In this document: positions 17,363 through 24,854 of the stretch, piece by piece | Layout of the letters: every line of letters begins with the position of its first letter | Numbering within the stretch: the first letter of the stretch is position 1 | Source: Exiguobacterium sp. FSL W8-0210 | Lineage (GTDB): Bacteria > Bacillota > Bacilli > Exiguobacteriales > Exiguobacteriaceae | DNA length: 64,000 nt | Assembly: GCF_038006045.1 (NCBI RefSeq) | Contig: NZ_JBBOUK010000001.1 | Span: 1,591,001 to 1,655,000, forward strand | Direction of reading: 5' to 3' | Translations under genes and position numbers: made by a program | Notes under the pieces: model-generated | What the model saw: only the letters and a program-made list of their open reading frames with translations | What the model was told of the DNA's origin: nothing | The model's database searches: none

Positions 17363-17853
17363 AGACTCATCCCCTTCTGTCGTCGTACTTTCTCGAGTGC
17401 GCGGTACAACGTGCTTTTGATCGTACTCAGTGGCACATTGAAGGTTTGCGCAATCTCTTGCAATGACAAATCTTCTTCATACCGGAAGTAGACGATTGAT
17501 CGCTCGGTCGGCTCGAGGACATCCAGTAAATCGTCCAAGTACAAGCGATCGACGAGACGCTCTTCAAACGACGTCGTTTGACTGGGTTCGATCGCGAGCG
17601 GCTGAAACGACGCTCGCTGTTGCTGGAAAGCGCAATTCATCGTGATGCGCGTCAACCACGTCTTAAAATACGAAGCATCCCGTAAACTCTTTCGCCCACG
17701 CCATGCCCGGTACGCGACCTCTTGGACGTTCTCAAGCGCTGCCACCTCCTCTTTCAGATAAATGAAGGAAATACGGTACACATAGTCTTCTTCTGCGAAT
17801 AAAGCTGCTTCAAAAGCAGCGTCGGATAATGCTGCACCTGACTTTCGAAACAC
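17359..17853 (-). CDS. ECF-type RNA polymerase sigma factor
   Basis: 164 aa from a GTG at 17853, 8 nt after AAGGAGG; an ATG at 17880 would place that site inside the gene. Region 2 (YVYRISFIYLKEEVAALENVQEVAYRAWRG ... YFKTWLTRITMNCAF) and region 4 (YFRYEEDLSLQEIAQTFNVPLSTIKSTLYRALEKVRR) are both complete. The protein redirects RNA polymerase to an extracytoplasmic-stress regulon. It heads an operon with a putative membrane anti-sigma factor and has an ECF-like promoter of its own. Confidence 0.92.
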   Translation of the reverse strand: MFRKSGAALSDAAFEAALFAEEDYVYRISFIYLKEEVAALENVQEVAYRAWRGRKSLRDASYFKTWLTRITMNCAFQQQRASFQPLAIEPSQTTSFEERLVDRLYLDDLLDVLEPTERSIVYFRYEEDLSLQEIAQTFNVPLSTIKSTLYRALEKVRRQKGMSL

Positions 17854-17890
17854 ATCGGCATCCTCCTTTTTTACAATCATTCCCCTATTA

Positions 17891-17917
17891 GATACGCGAC
17901 ACGTTTAAAAAGTTTCA
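17891..17917 (-). promoter_or_regulatory. Candidate ECF promoter (autoregulatory)
   Basis: TGAAAC (17917-17912), 15-nt T-rich spacer, CGTATC (17896-17891) resembles the TGAAAC-N16-CGTA promoters of SigW/SigX-type factors. It lies about 40-60 nt before the sigma gene start. Confidence 0.5.
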
Positions 17918-17997
17918 TTTTTTTCAAATTTTTCTTATAATTCCCTTTTCTTGCATGAATGAATTCGATAGGATGGGAAGCAGAGAGGGTGATGAAC

Positions 17998-19017
17998 GTG
18001 TACAAGAAACTCATTGCTTTACCGGAGCTTACGCACCTCGAAGGGGCGGTCTCCATCCACCAGCAAGGTGAACAAATCTTTAGCCATGCTAACGGATTCG
18101 CACATCGGGGCTACCGCGCATCGAATACAGAAACGACACGATTCGGAATTGCTTCTGGTGCGAAACTTTTCACGGCGGTCGCCATTTTACGGTTAGTCGA
18201 GGCAGGAAAGGTAGCACTCGACGAACACGTCGCGCCGATTCTACCGGACATAGGAATCGATCTAGACGGCGTGACCGTACATCATCTGTTAACCCATACG
18301 TCAGGCATCGGTGATTATTTTGACGAAGCGACGATGACCGATTTCGAGGAGGTTTTTCAAGATTTCCCGATGTACCGTTTGCGTCGTCCCATCGATTTTT
18401 TAACGTTGTTTCAGGACCAAAAAAGACTGTTCACTGCGGGCGAACGTTTTCATTACAACAATGCGGGATACATCCTGCTCGGCCTCGTGATCGAACAATT
18501 GACGAAACAACCCTTCTCGGATTACGTGACGAACGAATTATTCGCTCGCGCGCAAATGACACAGTCTGGTTACTTCCGACTCGACTCGCTACCGGCAGAT
18601 ACAGCCACCGGCCATATCGAGAATGAAGACGGTATGTGGCGAACGAATCACTATGCGTTACCGATCATTGGCGGACCAGATGGCGGCGCCTTCCTCACAG
18701 CATCAGACATGGAACGTTTCTGGCGAAGTCTTCTGACGCATCAATTGCTGTCCGAATCGATGACCACGCAACTGTTTCATCCCTACGTTAAAGTCAACGA
18801 TGTTGCGTCTTATGGTTACGGCGTCTGGCTGAAACGACTCGATGCCATGCATGAGAAGTGGCACATCATGGGTTACGACCCGGGTGTCAGCTTTCATTCC
18901 GCCTATTATCCACAATCGGAAACGATCGTCACCGTCTTATCGAATACGTCTGACGGAGCCTACGCGCTCGTTCAGGCCATCGAACAACTTTTACTTGAGA
19001 AAGGAATCCATACATGA
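17998..19017 (+). CDS. Serine hydrolase, class C beta-lactamase/PBP4* family
   Basis: About 339 aa. The GTG at 17998 is preferred because GAGGG lies 8 nt upstream; an ATG at 17992 is also in frame. Motifs: SGAK (SxxK nucleophile, FGIASGAKLF), YNN (HYNNAGYILLG) and a HIMGYD segment in the KTG position. HLLTHTSGIGDYF is typical of family S12. There is no signal peptide, so it is cytoplasmic or uses another route. It is translationally coupled (ATGA) to the next gene. Confidence 0.87.
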   Translation: MYKKLIALPELTHLEGAVSIHQQGEQIFSHANGFAHRGYRASNTETTRFGIASGAKLFTAVAILRLVEAGKVALDEHVAPILPDIGIDLDGVTVHHLLTHTSGIGDYFDEATMTDFEEVFQDFPMYRLRRPIDFLTLFQDQKRLFTAGERFHYNNAGYILLGLVIEQLTKQPFSDYVTNELFARAQMTQSGYFRLDSLPADTATGHIENEDGMWRTNHYALPIIGGPDGGAFLTASDMERFWRSLLTHQLLSESMTTQLFHPYVKVNDVASYGYGVWLKRLDAMHEKWHIMGYDPGVSFHSAYYPQSETIVTVLSNTSDGAYALVQAIEQLLLEKGIHT

Positions 19018-19424
19018 ACCTTTATATCGCTTCTCGCTTTGATCACACGTTGACCGTCCGCTGGCTCCGCGATGAACTCCGCTTGCGTGGACACGATGTA
19101 ACATACGACTGGACGATGAACAATCGGGCAGAGGATCCTGAAGCATTACGAAAGATTGGTCTTGCTGAATTCGAAGCCGTGCAACAAGCGGACGCCTTCG
19201 TGCTCGTGTTACCGGCAGGAAAAAGTAGTCACGTCGAACTCGGGATTGCGCTCGCGACGAATCGTCCGATTTACTTATGCATGCCGGATGCGACCTACTT
19301 CACCGGACCATTGGCCAGTACGTTTTATCATATCGGACGGACGACCTCTTGCTTCGGAACGAAAGAAGATTGGCTCACGCAGATTCTCGCCGATCGCTTA
19401 CCGGAAGAACAACTGACGTCATGA
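19014..19424 (+). CDS. Nucleoside 2-deoxyribosyltransferase-like protein
   Basis: 136 aa. LYIASRF at the start and AFVLVLPAGKSSHVELGIALATNRPIYLC fit the nucleoside 2-deoxyribosyltransferase-like fold, with the glutamate of HVELG in the catalytic position. Such proteins cleave or exchange N-glycosidic bonds; some relatives are only nucleotide sensors. Start and stop overlap the neighbours by 4 nt on both sides, so it is made together with the serine hydrolase and the kinase. Confidence 0.75.
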   Translation: MNLYIASRFDHTLTVRWLRDELRLRGHDVTYDWTMNNRAEDPEALRKIGLAEFEAVQQADAFVLVLPAGKSSHVELGIALATNRPIYLCMPDATYFTGPLASTFYHIGRTTSCFGTKEDWLTQILADRLPEEQLTS

Positions 19425-19981
19425 GGACCGTCCTGTTGACGATTGGACCGACCCATGCCGGGAAAACGACGTTCGCCCGACAGCTTGCTCAACGTCTACC
19501 AGCAAGCCTTGTCATCGATCAAGATCTTCAAGCACGTTTTTTGCTCGAACATTATCCAGACCTTGTTCCAACAGAAGGACCAAATCAGATCAAACATGAC
19601 TTGACGGGATGGTTGATCGAACAGGCAATCACGTCCTCCGTCGAGGCAATCATCTTATGTAATGCCAACACCTCGCGGATTGGTCGGAAACAATTATTAG
19701 ATCCATTCTCCCGTTCGACGTTCCGCTCGATCCTCGTCTGGTTCGATTTACCCGAAGCCATCCTTTCAAACCGACTGACTCACTCCAAACGCGATGGACG
19801 AGAAATTCGTGGCGACTCGTCGTACTACGATATCTATCAGCGGCAACGAATCGAGCCGCCAGTTTCCGGTGAAGCGGACCAAATCGTTCGTCTTCGTTCG
19901 ACGGAAGACGTTGACACACTCCTCGACCATGTCACGAATCCGTCGCTTGATGCTCTCTTCGATGCGGTATCGACTGATTGA
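19421..19981 (+). CDS. P-loop kinase-like ATPase (AAA_33 type)
   Basis: 186 aa; starts at the ATG overlapping the previous stop. Walker A GPTHAGKTT at residues 8-16, a CNANTS segment and SYYDIYQRQRIEPP resemble small nucleotide or tRNA-repair-type kinases of the zeta-toxin/polynucleotide-kinase-like class. Phosphorylation of a small molecule is likely, target unknown. It is the third gene of the coupled operon. Confidence 0.78.
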   Translation: MRTVLLTIGPTHAGKTTFARQLAQRLPASLVIDQDLQARFLLEHYPDLVPTEGPNQIKHDLTGWLIEQAITSSVEAIILCNANTSRIGRKQLLDPFSRSTFRSILVWFDLPEAILSNRLTHSKRDGREIRGDSSYYDIYQRQRIEPPVSGEADQIVRLRSTEDVDTLLDHVTNPSLDALFDAVSTD

Positions 19982-20080
19982 AGAACATGACAATCGCACG
20001 TAAAGCACCCGCTTCTTCATCAACGCATGCAAAAAGACTAGCCGATATGTAACCGATTACAAAAGAAAGAAGGAACACTC

Positions 20081-20887
20081 ATGTCTGAAGAACAACGATT
20101 GACCGGCGGAAATGTCTCCGCTGTCTATCAAAAAGGTGAGCATGTCTATCGCTCACAAAAAGAGAACAGCAACAACGTCCAACGGTTATTGCGCCACTTA
20201 GAAGCGAAACGCCTATCCGGTGTTCCCCGTTTCATCGGTATCGACGAACAAAATCGAGAGATCCTGACCTTTCTCCCTGGCGAAACGGCCGATTATCCCC
20301 TAAAAGCATACATGTGGCATGATGACGTATTGGACGATGTCGCACGTCTGATGCGCCAGTATCATGACGCGACAGTCGACTTCTACGTCTCGCCGGACTG
20401 GGCACCGTTGCTCAATACCCCGACTCCATACGAAGTCATCTGTCACAACGATTTTGCCGTCTACAATACGATTTTTCAGGATCAAAAACTGAGTGGCGTG
20501 ATTGACTTTGACCTCGCGGCACCCGGTCCACGTGCTTGGGATATCGTCTACACGCTCTATACGTTCGTTCCGCTTAGCAGCAGACGACAAGCACCTGACG
20601 GATCCGTTCTTGCTTATTCACCGGACCAAGATGACACACGTTTCGCCAAGCGAGTGAGTCGGTTCCTTGATGCGTATGGCTATGAAGGACCGCGTTCCGA
20701 ACTGCTATCCATGTTATTGTTGCGCATCGAAGCCCTCTATCTATTAATTGATCAAAGAGCTGCGGAAGGTGATGCTGCCTTCATCAAGATGAAAGAAGAA
20801 GGTCACGACACACATTACCGCGCGGAATACCGTTTCATCGCGGAACATGGGGAGAAGTGGTTCATCGATAAATCTTCGATAAAATAA
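20081..20887 (+). CDS. Aminoglycoside phosphotransferase (APH)-family kinase
   Basis: 268 aa. Catalytic loop HNDFAVYNT (HxDxxxxN, about residues 123-131) and metal-binding GVIDFDLAAPGPRAWD (about 142) identify the APH/choline-kinase fold. The N-terminal lobe has a short ATP-binding region (LTGGNVSAVYQKGEHVYR). Many such chromosomal members are not resistance enzymes; the substrate here cannot be told. AAGGAACAC precedes the ATG. Confidence 0.88.
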   Translation: MSEEQRLTGGNVSAVYQKGEHVYRSQKENSNNVQRLLRHLEAKRLSGVPRFIGIDEQNREILTFLPGETADYPLKAYMWHDDVLDDVARLMRQYHDATVDFYVSPDWAPLLNTPTPYEVICHNDFAVYNTIFQDQKLSGVIDFDLAAPGPRAWDIVYTLYTFVPLSSRRQAPDGSVLAYSPDQDDTRFAKRVSRFLDAYGYEGPRSELLSMLLLRIEALYLLIDQRAAEGDAAFIKMKEEGHDTHYRAEYRFIAEHGEKWFIDKSSIK

Positions 20888-20925
20888 TGTTCGACGACAT
20901 CGATCATCACAAAGGAGTGATTTTT

Positions 20926-21357
20926 TTGAAGATAATTGATCTCGATTTTTTACTAACGACTGAAGAATATGATCTCGAACTAGATACGATGTCGTTAAAG
21001 GCGAACGACCATTACGCGATTGATTTCTATTTTTATGGCGCTGACGAAACATTCAAGCTTTTGATTGACGATCCTTCGCGCGATTACTTTTTGATGCGTT
21101 TCGAAAAGTACGCCGTTTTCCTAGGTACGTTGCAAGAGCATGGCATCATCGACGACAGCCTCCGAAATCCGTACCCGGTCGTGAAGTCAAAAGAATCGAT
21201 CTTGGGAGAGTTCGCTGCGAAGTATATGAAAACGAAGGAAATTTATACGGAACGGGGAGACTTGCACTTATTCGCTATCAGGACACATGAACAGGATTTT
21301 TACATTTTATCCTACAGTGATCCAATCATCATTGATCATATGGCGAAAGAGGATTAA
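20926..21357 (+). CDS. Hypothetical cytoplasmic protein (143 aa)
   Basis: The TTG at 20926 lies 8 nt after AAAGGAG and is chosen as the start. The protein is acidic, with no membrane segment (begins KIIDLDFLLTTEEYDLELDT). I do not recognise the family. It sits 45 nt before the DUF2268 lipoprotein start in the same direction, so may be co-transcribed with it. Confidence 0.65.
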   Translation: MKIIDLDFLLTTEEYDLELDTMSLKANDHYAIDFYFYGADETFKLLIDDPSRDYFLMRFEKYAVFLGTLQEHGIIDDSLRNPYPVVKSKESILGEFAAKYMKTKEIYTERGDLHLFAIRTHEQDFYILSYSDPIIIDHMAKED

Positions 21358-21402
21358 TTGAACAGCAGTTGTTACATCATAAAAAAGGAGGATGAACGTA
21401 TC

Positions 21403-22386
21403 TTGAAAAAATCATTGATATTACTTTTAACTGCTCCCCTTCTGTTTTTGTCTGCTTGTACAGAGGAGCAAAAGACAACACAGCCTCCTATTAAAATGAT
21501 GTCAAAGAGTACAAAAGTACAATCCGAATCTGTAAAAATCGATGCCGAAAGTAAATTGAACATTGTTTTTCTTTATGAACCATACAAACAATATCTACAA
21601 TCGTCCTTAAAAAACAAAGATCCTGAAGAAGATAAAAAGAATTATGCCAAATATGTCTTAAGCTATATCGACAAAATCGGGGAAAAGGAGCAGTTCGCGA
21701 CAGCCGACTTGAAAGGTTTCCCGATGTTGCAATCAACCGTGTACGAACAAGAGCTACTCGACAAAATCGAGAACTTGATGAAACAACAAGATGACATTAC
21801 AAAAATCATTAAAAAAAATTACATCGCTTCTCATAAGATCCTTCCCAAAAAGAAAAGTACCATTATCGTCGCTCCGGTTAATCCTGAATCCTCTTTCGAT
21901 CTTCAGTCGATGAAAGGTGTTACAGGAGCAGCCTATAAAGATGCATTCATTCTCTACCTGGATACAAACTACGATCAAGACATCCTGGCATATTCGACGG
22001 CACACGAATACCATCACTTAGTCCTCAAGGATACACCTGATTTTAGTTTAAGTACGACTCTTAATTCCGTCATCGTCGAAGGAAAGGCAGATGCCTTTGC
22101 CGACCGAATCGTCAAAGGCGTCTCCCCTCCATGGAATGTCGAAATGGATGAAGCAACGAAGAAACATGTCGTACATCTGGTCAACAGCTATGAAGTATCA
22201 CAACTCGACTTCGTCGTAGGTAACGAACAAAAAGAGATTCCTCGTTGGAGTAACTACATATTGGGGCGTGATATCCTCAATCACTATTTTGAATCGCATC
22301 CAGATCAGTCCATTGCTGACTGGACCTATACGGATCAAGCAGATATCTTAAAAGGATACACGTATCAAAAGATTCTTGAACAATGA
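21403..22386 (+). CDS. DUF2268 (YjaZ-like) putative zinc protease, lipoprotein
   Basis: 327 aa from a TTG at 21403 after AAGGAGG. Signal peptide with lipobox LFLSAC, so the mature protein is membrane-tethered outside. The DUF2268 region is at about residues 185-300: TAHEYHHLV contains the HExxH zinc site, and VEGKADAFADRIV supplies the further acidic ligand region. The family holds predicted zinc-dependent proteases; B. subtilis YjaZ is a heat-shock member. Proteolytic activity is inferred from motif only. Confidence 0.85.
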   Translation: MKKSLILLLTAPLLFLSACTEEQKTTQPPIKMMSKSTKVQSESVKIDAESKLNIVFLYEPYKQYLQSSLKNKDPEEDKKNYAKYVLSYIDKIGEKEQFATADLKGFPMLQSTVYEQELLDKIENLMKQQDDITKIIKKNYIASHKILPKKKSTIIVAPVNPESSFDLQSMKGVTGAAYKDAFILYLDTNYDQDILAYSTAHEYHHLVLKDTPDFSLSTTLNSVIVEGKADAFADRIVKGVSPPWNVEMDEATKKHVVHLVNSYEVSQLDFVVGNEQKEIPRWSNYILGRDILNHYFESHPDQSIADWTYTDQADILKGYTYQKILEQ

Positions 22387-22395
22387 GGTGCTTTC

Positions 22396-22713
22396 ATGAA
22401 ATACACATGTTCCGTCTGCGGATATGCGCAAATGGACGACGTTGCTTATGACGAAAATGGTGACGCTTCGTTTGAACTTTGTTCTTGCTGCGGCTTTCAG
22501 TTCGGAGTAGACGATGATGTCGAAATCGAAGACGGTATTTTTTTATCGAGAAGTGAGACACACGACTTGTATCGCGCGAACTGGCTCAAAGAAGGTGCTA
22601 AAGTCTTTAGCCCTTATGCCTTTAAGCCTGGTCCAGGAAAGGGTGAACCTTTAGCGAGAACGGCTTTGGAAAAACAATTACGAGCAATTCATATCAGACT
22701 AGAAACATATTAA
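22396..22713 (+). CDS. CPCC-type cysteine-rich protein
   Basis: 105 aa. CSVCGY and LCSCCGFQFGVDDDVE provide two cysteine pairs for one zinc ion; the second half (LYRANWLKEGAKVFSP) is a helical tail typical of this family. Related to the 72-aa protein at 6887, which lacks this tail. Function unknown. It begins 10 nt after the DUF2268 stop, so is part of the same transcript, and ends at a terminator. Confidence 0.78.
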   Translation: MKYTCSVCGYAQMDDVAYDENGDASFELCSCCGFQFGVDDDVEIEDGIFLSRSETHDLYRANWLKEGAKVFSPYAFKPGPGKGEPLARTALEKQLRAIHIRLETY

Positions 22714-22765
22714 AAGAGCTCCACACTTCACGAAGATCTCGTGTGAGTTCGCGCTCCTTTTTTAT
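22714..22765 (+). terminator. Terminator
   Basis: GAGC/GCTC and CACAC/GTGTG form a nested stem ending in a T-run after the CPCC gene. Confidence 0.65.
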
Positions 22766-22767
22766 GT

Positions 22768-23215
22768 CATCATGCTCGAATCTCGTGCATCATCAACAAA
22801 ACGGTCACGATAGTTCCTTGATGCAGATGATTCTCAATCGTTACCTCACCATCATGTGAATCGATCATCCGTTTGACGATTAACAGATACGTCTAGTAAA
22901 TCAAGGACAATTCGAAGTGATTTCTTCGTCCACTGTTGTTCCAATATTAGGTGTGACGTCCGAGGTTGTTTATCGAGGCGGTACCGTTTCCTTTCAATGA
23001 CCGTCTACCGATTTTTTGTTTCAAGCGTTTCTGAGAAATAGAAGAATATTTTTAATGTCTTCGACTCCACTACTCTTTTCGTTCCTTATGCCTCTCATCG
23101 TCCTAAAAAGATGGTGGTATCGATTCACAGGAGCATCAGCATGATTCTTCCACTGATCCATAGCCTTTTCTTGCATCTTCATTTCGTTTTAAATGCCTTC
23201 CTTGATCGGTGTTTA
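22768..23215 (-). pseudogene. Decayed sensor histidine kinase
   Basis: No long ORF covers this 450-nt stretch, but the minus strand carries in broken frames: a DHp-like piece (NEMKMQEKAMDQWKNH, about 23140-23190), a linker piece (RLDKQPRTSHLILEQQW then TKKSLRIVLDLLD, about 22890-22995) typical of the segment before the ATPase domain, and the last ATPase strand region (LLIVKRMIDSHDGEVTIENH, HQGTIVTVLLMM) ending at 22768. The N, G1 boxes are deleted. It lies just before a MacB-type ABC system, as kinases of two-component systems often do. Confidence 0.7.
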
Positions 23216-23345
23216 ATCCAATCTTAGAGAGAAGTTATAAGAAAAACATAAATGAGTAAGGATTTCGAAAATAAAAACACAATAGACAAAATTTTCTAAA
23301 AATAATACACTATATTTAACCAAATTATGTAAAAGGAGTGGTCGC

Positions 23346-24041
23346 ATGAATATTACCTTTCAAGATGTTTCGCACTCGTTCGAGCGAAGCGGTGTCCGGA
23401 CCGATGTCTTGCATCAACTAAACGGACAATTTTTGCAATCGGAAGTAACGGCACTCGTCGGTCCGTCCGGGTCCGGAAAATCGACGTTCCTTAGTCTCCT
23501 TAGTTCGCTCGATCGTCCGTCGTCCGGTCAGATTCTCTATGACAGACAGGACATTACGTCTTGGAAGAACAAACGGTTATCACAATTTCGCTCGCAAGAG
23601 ATCGGCTTCATCTTCCAGCAGTTTCATCTCCTACCGTCACTGACGGTGTCCGAGAACTTAAAGGTCGCCTTGTTAAAACAAAAGACATCGTTTAATCAAG
23701 ACGAGCGAATCCTCGAGCTGCTCGATCGGGTCGGACTCGACGACAAACGAAATGCTTTACCTGCTCAACTATCCGGCGGGCAACAACAACGGGTCGCAAT
23801 CGCCCGCGCCTTGCTGCATCATCCGCAATGGATTCTTGCAGATGAGCCGACTGGTAATCTTGATTCCATGACCGGTGACGCGATTTTTGAACTGTTGCTA
23901 GAACTGCATCGTGAAGCCAAATGTGGCGTTTTATTTGTCACACACGACTTAGAACTCGCCGAACGCGCTGACCGAATTCTCTTCATGCAGGATGGTCGGA
24001 TCGTCGAAGACCGCCGAAAACGCACGGTGCAAAGTGTCTAA
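23346..24041 (+). CDS. ABC transporter ATP-binding protein, MacB/LolD type
   Basis: 231 aa; ATG 7 nt after AAAGGAG. Walker [10 protein letters not shown]-loop FQQFHLLPS, signature [15 protein letters not shown], Walker [14 protein letters not shown]-loop THD. With the DUF4129-like protein and the 875-aa FtsX-type permease downstream it forms a complete MacB-type (mechanotransmission) ABC system. Very similar to the orphan ATPase at 10976. Confidence 0.93.
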   Translation: MNITFQDVSHSFERSGVRTDVLHQLNGQFLQSEVTALVGPSGSGKSTFLSLLSSLDRPSSGQILYDRQDITSWKNKRLSQFRSQEIGFIFQQFHLLPSLTVSENLKVALLKQKTSFNQDERILELLDRVGLDDKRNALPAQLSGGQQQRVAIARALLHHPQWILADEPTGNLDSMTGDAIFELLLELHREAKCGVLFVTHDLELAERADRILFMQDGRIVEDRRKRTVQSV

Positions 24042-24067
24042 GTACTGTTTATGAGGAGGTGTCTGCG

Positions 24068-24835
24068 ATGCAAACGTTTCGCAGCAAACTGATTGCGAGT
24101 TTCATTGGCTCTATTGTCGTTTTTCTATTGTTGTCCGTATCGACGCAGTCTGCGTATGAAGCATTTCGGAATGCGGACTTCTCGGAACAAGAGACGACGA
24201 TTGTGCGAGATTGTAATCATGATGACTTATCAAAACTTATTTTCAAAAAAAATAGTTGTACATTCGATAATACGATCGACGAAAATTCCGACGGTGAAAT
24301 TTTAGGTGGTAGCACAGGAAAAACGGAAAAAACGAATGGGACAGCACGTGGTAAAGCCAATCCTTCAAAGTCGCCCGGCTTTTTGGAATCAGCAAAAGAA
24401 AAAGCGAGTTCTAATTTTCCGGTGTTCTTTGTCGTAGCACTTCTTGTAACAGGTTGCGTCATTTGTTTCGTAATCAAGAAACGAAAGCGATCTATAGGAA
24501 AATATACTCTCGAAGCTACGGATACTATACAAAATCAATCTAGTCTTCCTTTCAAGAATAGAACGTCTAAAGCAACGCAAACTTCCACACCACCTGAAGA
24601 ATCATTACGCTTAATGTTATTTGATTTTAATCAACGCTTACCACGCGCCCTCAAGCGACGAAGCCATGAATCGTTAACAGACTGGACAGAGCGCATTCAT
24701 CTGGTGACGCCACTCTCACCTTATTTCGTCACCCGCTACGCGACGCAAGCGGAAGTGGAGGCACTCGACGCACAAGAAATTCACCATTTCGAACAAGATC
24801 TTGCGCGTTATTTAAAGACAAAGCTCTCCCACTAA
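24068..24835 (+). CDS. Two-segment membrane protein with DUF4129-like C-terminus
   Basis: 255 aa from the ATG at 24068, 8 nt after AGGAGG. Membrane segments at about residues 12-32 and 118-138 flank a polar outside loop; the cytoplasmic tail (MLFDFNQRLPRALKRRSHESLTDWTERI) is of the DUF4129 kind. A protein of the same plan with a recognisably similar tail is encoded at 34176, again beside an ABC exporter. It probably assists or regulates the neighbouring ABC transporter; this is inferred from position. Confidence 0.7.
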   Translation: MQTFRSKLIASFIGSIVVFLLLSVSTQSAYEAFRNADFSEQETTIVRDCNHDDLSKLIFKKNSCTFDNTIDENSDGEILGGSTGKTEKTNGTARGKANPSKSPGFLESAKEKASSNFPVFFVVALLVTGCVICFVIKKRKRSIGKYTLEATDTIQNQSSLPFKNRTSKATQTSTPPEESLRLMLFDFNQRLPRALKRRSHESLTDWTERIHLVTPLSPYFVTRYATQAEVEALDAQEIHHFEQDLARYLKTKLSH

Positions 24836-24854
24836 ACTACAAAGGAGACTACAT

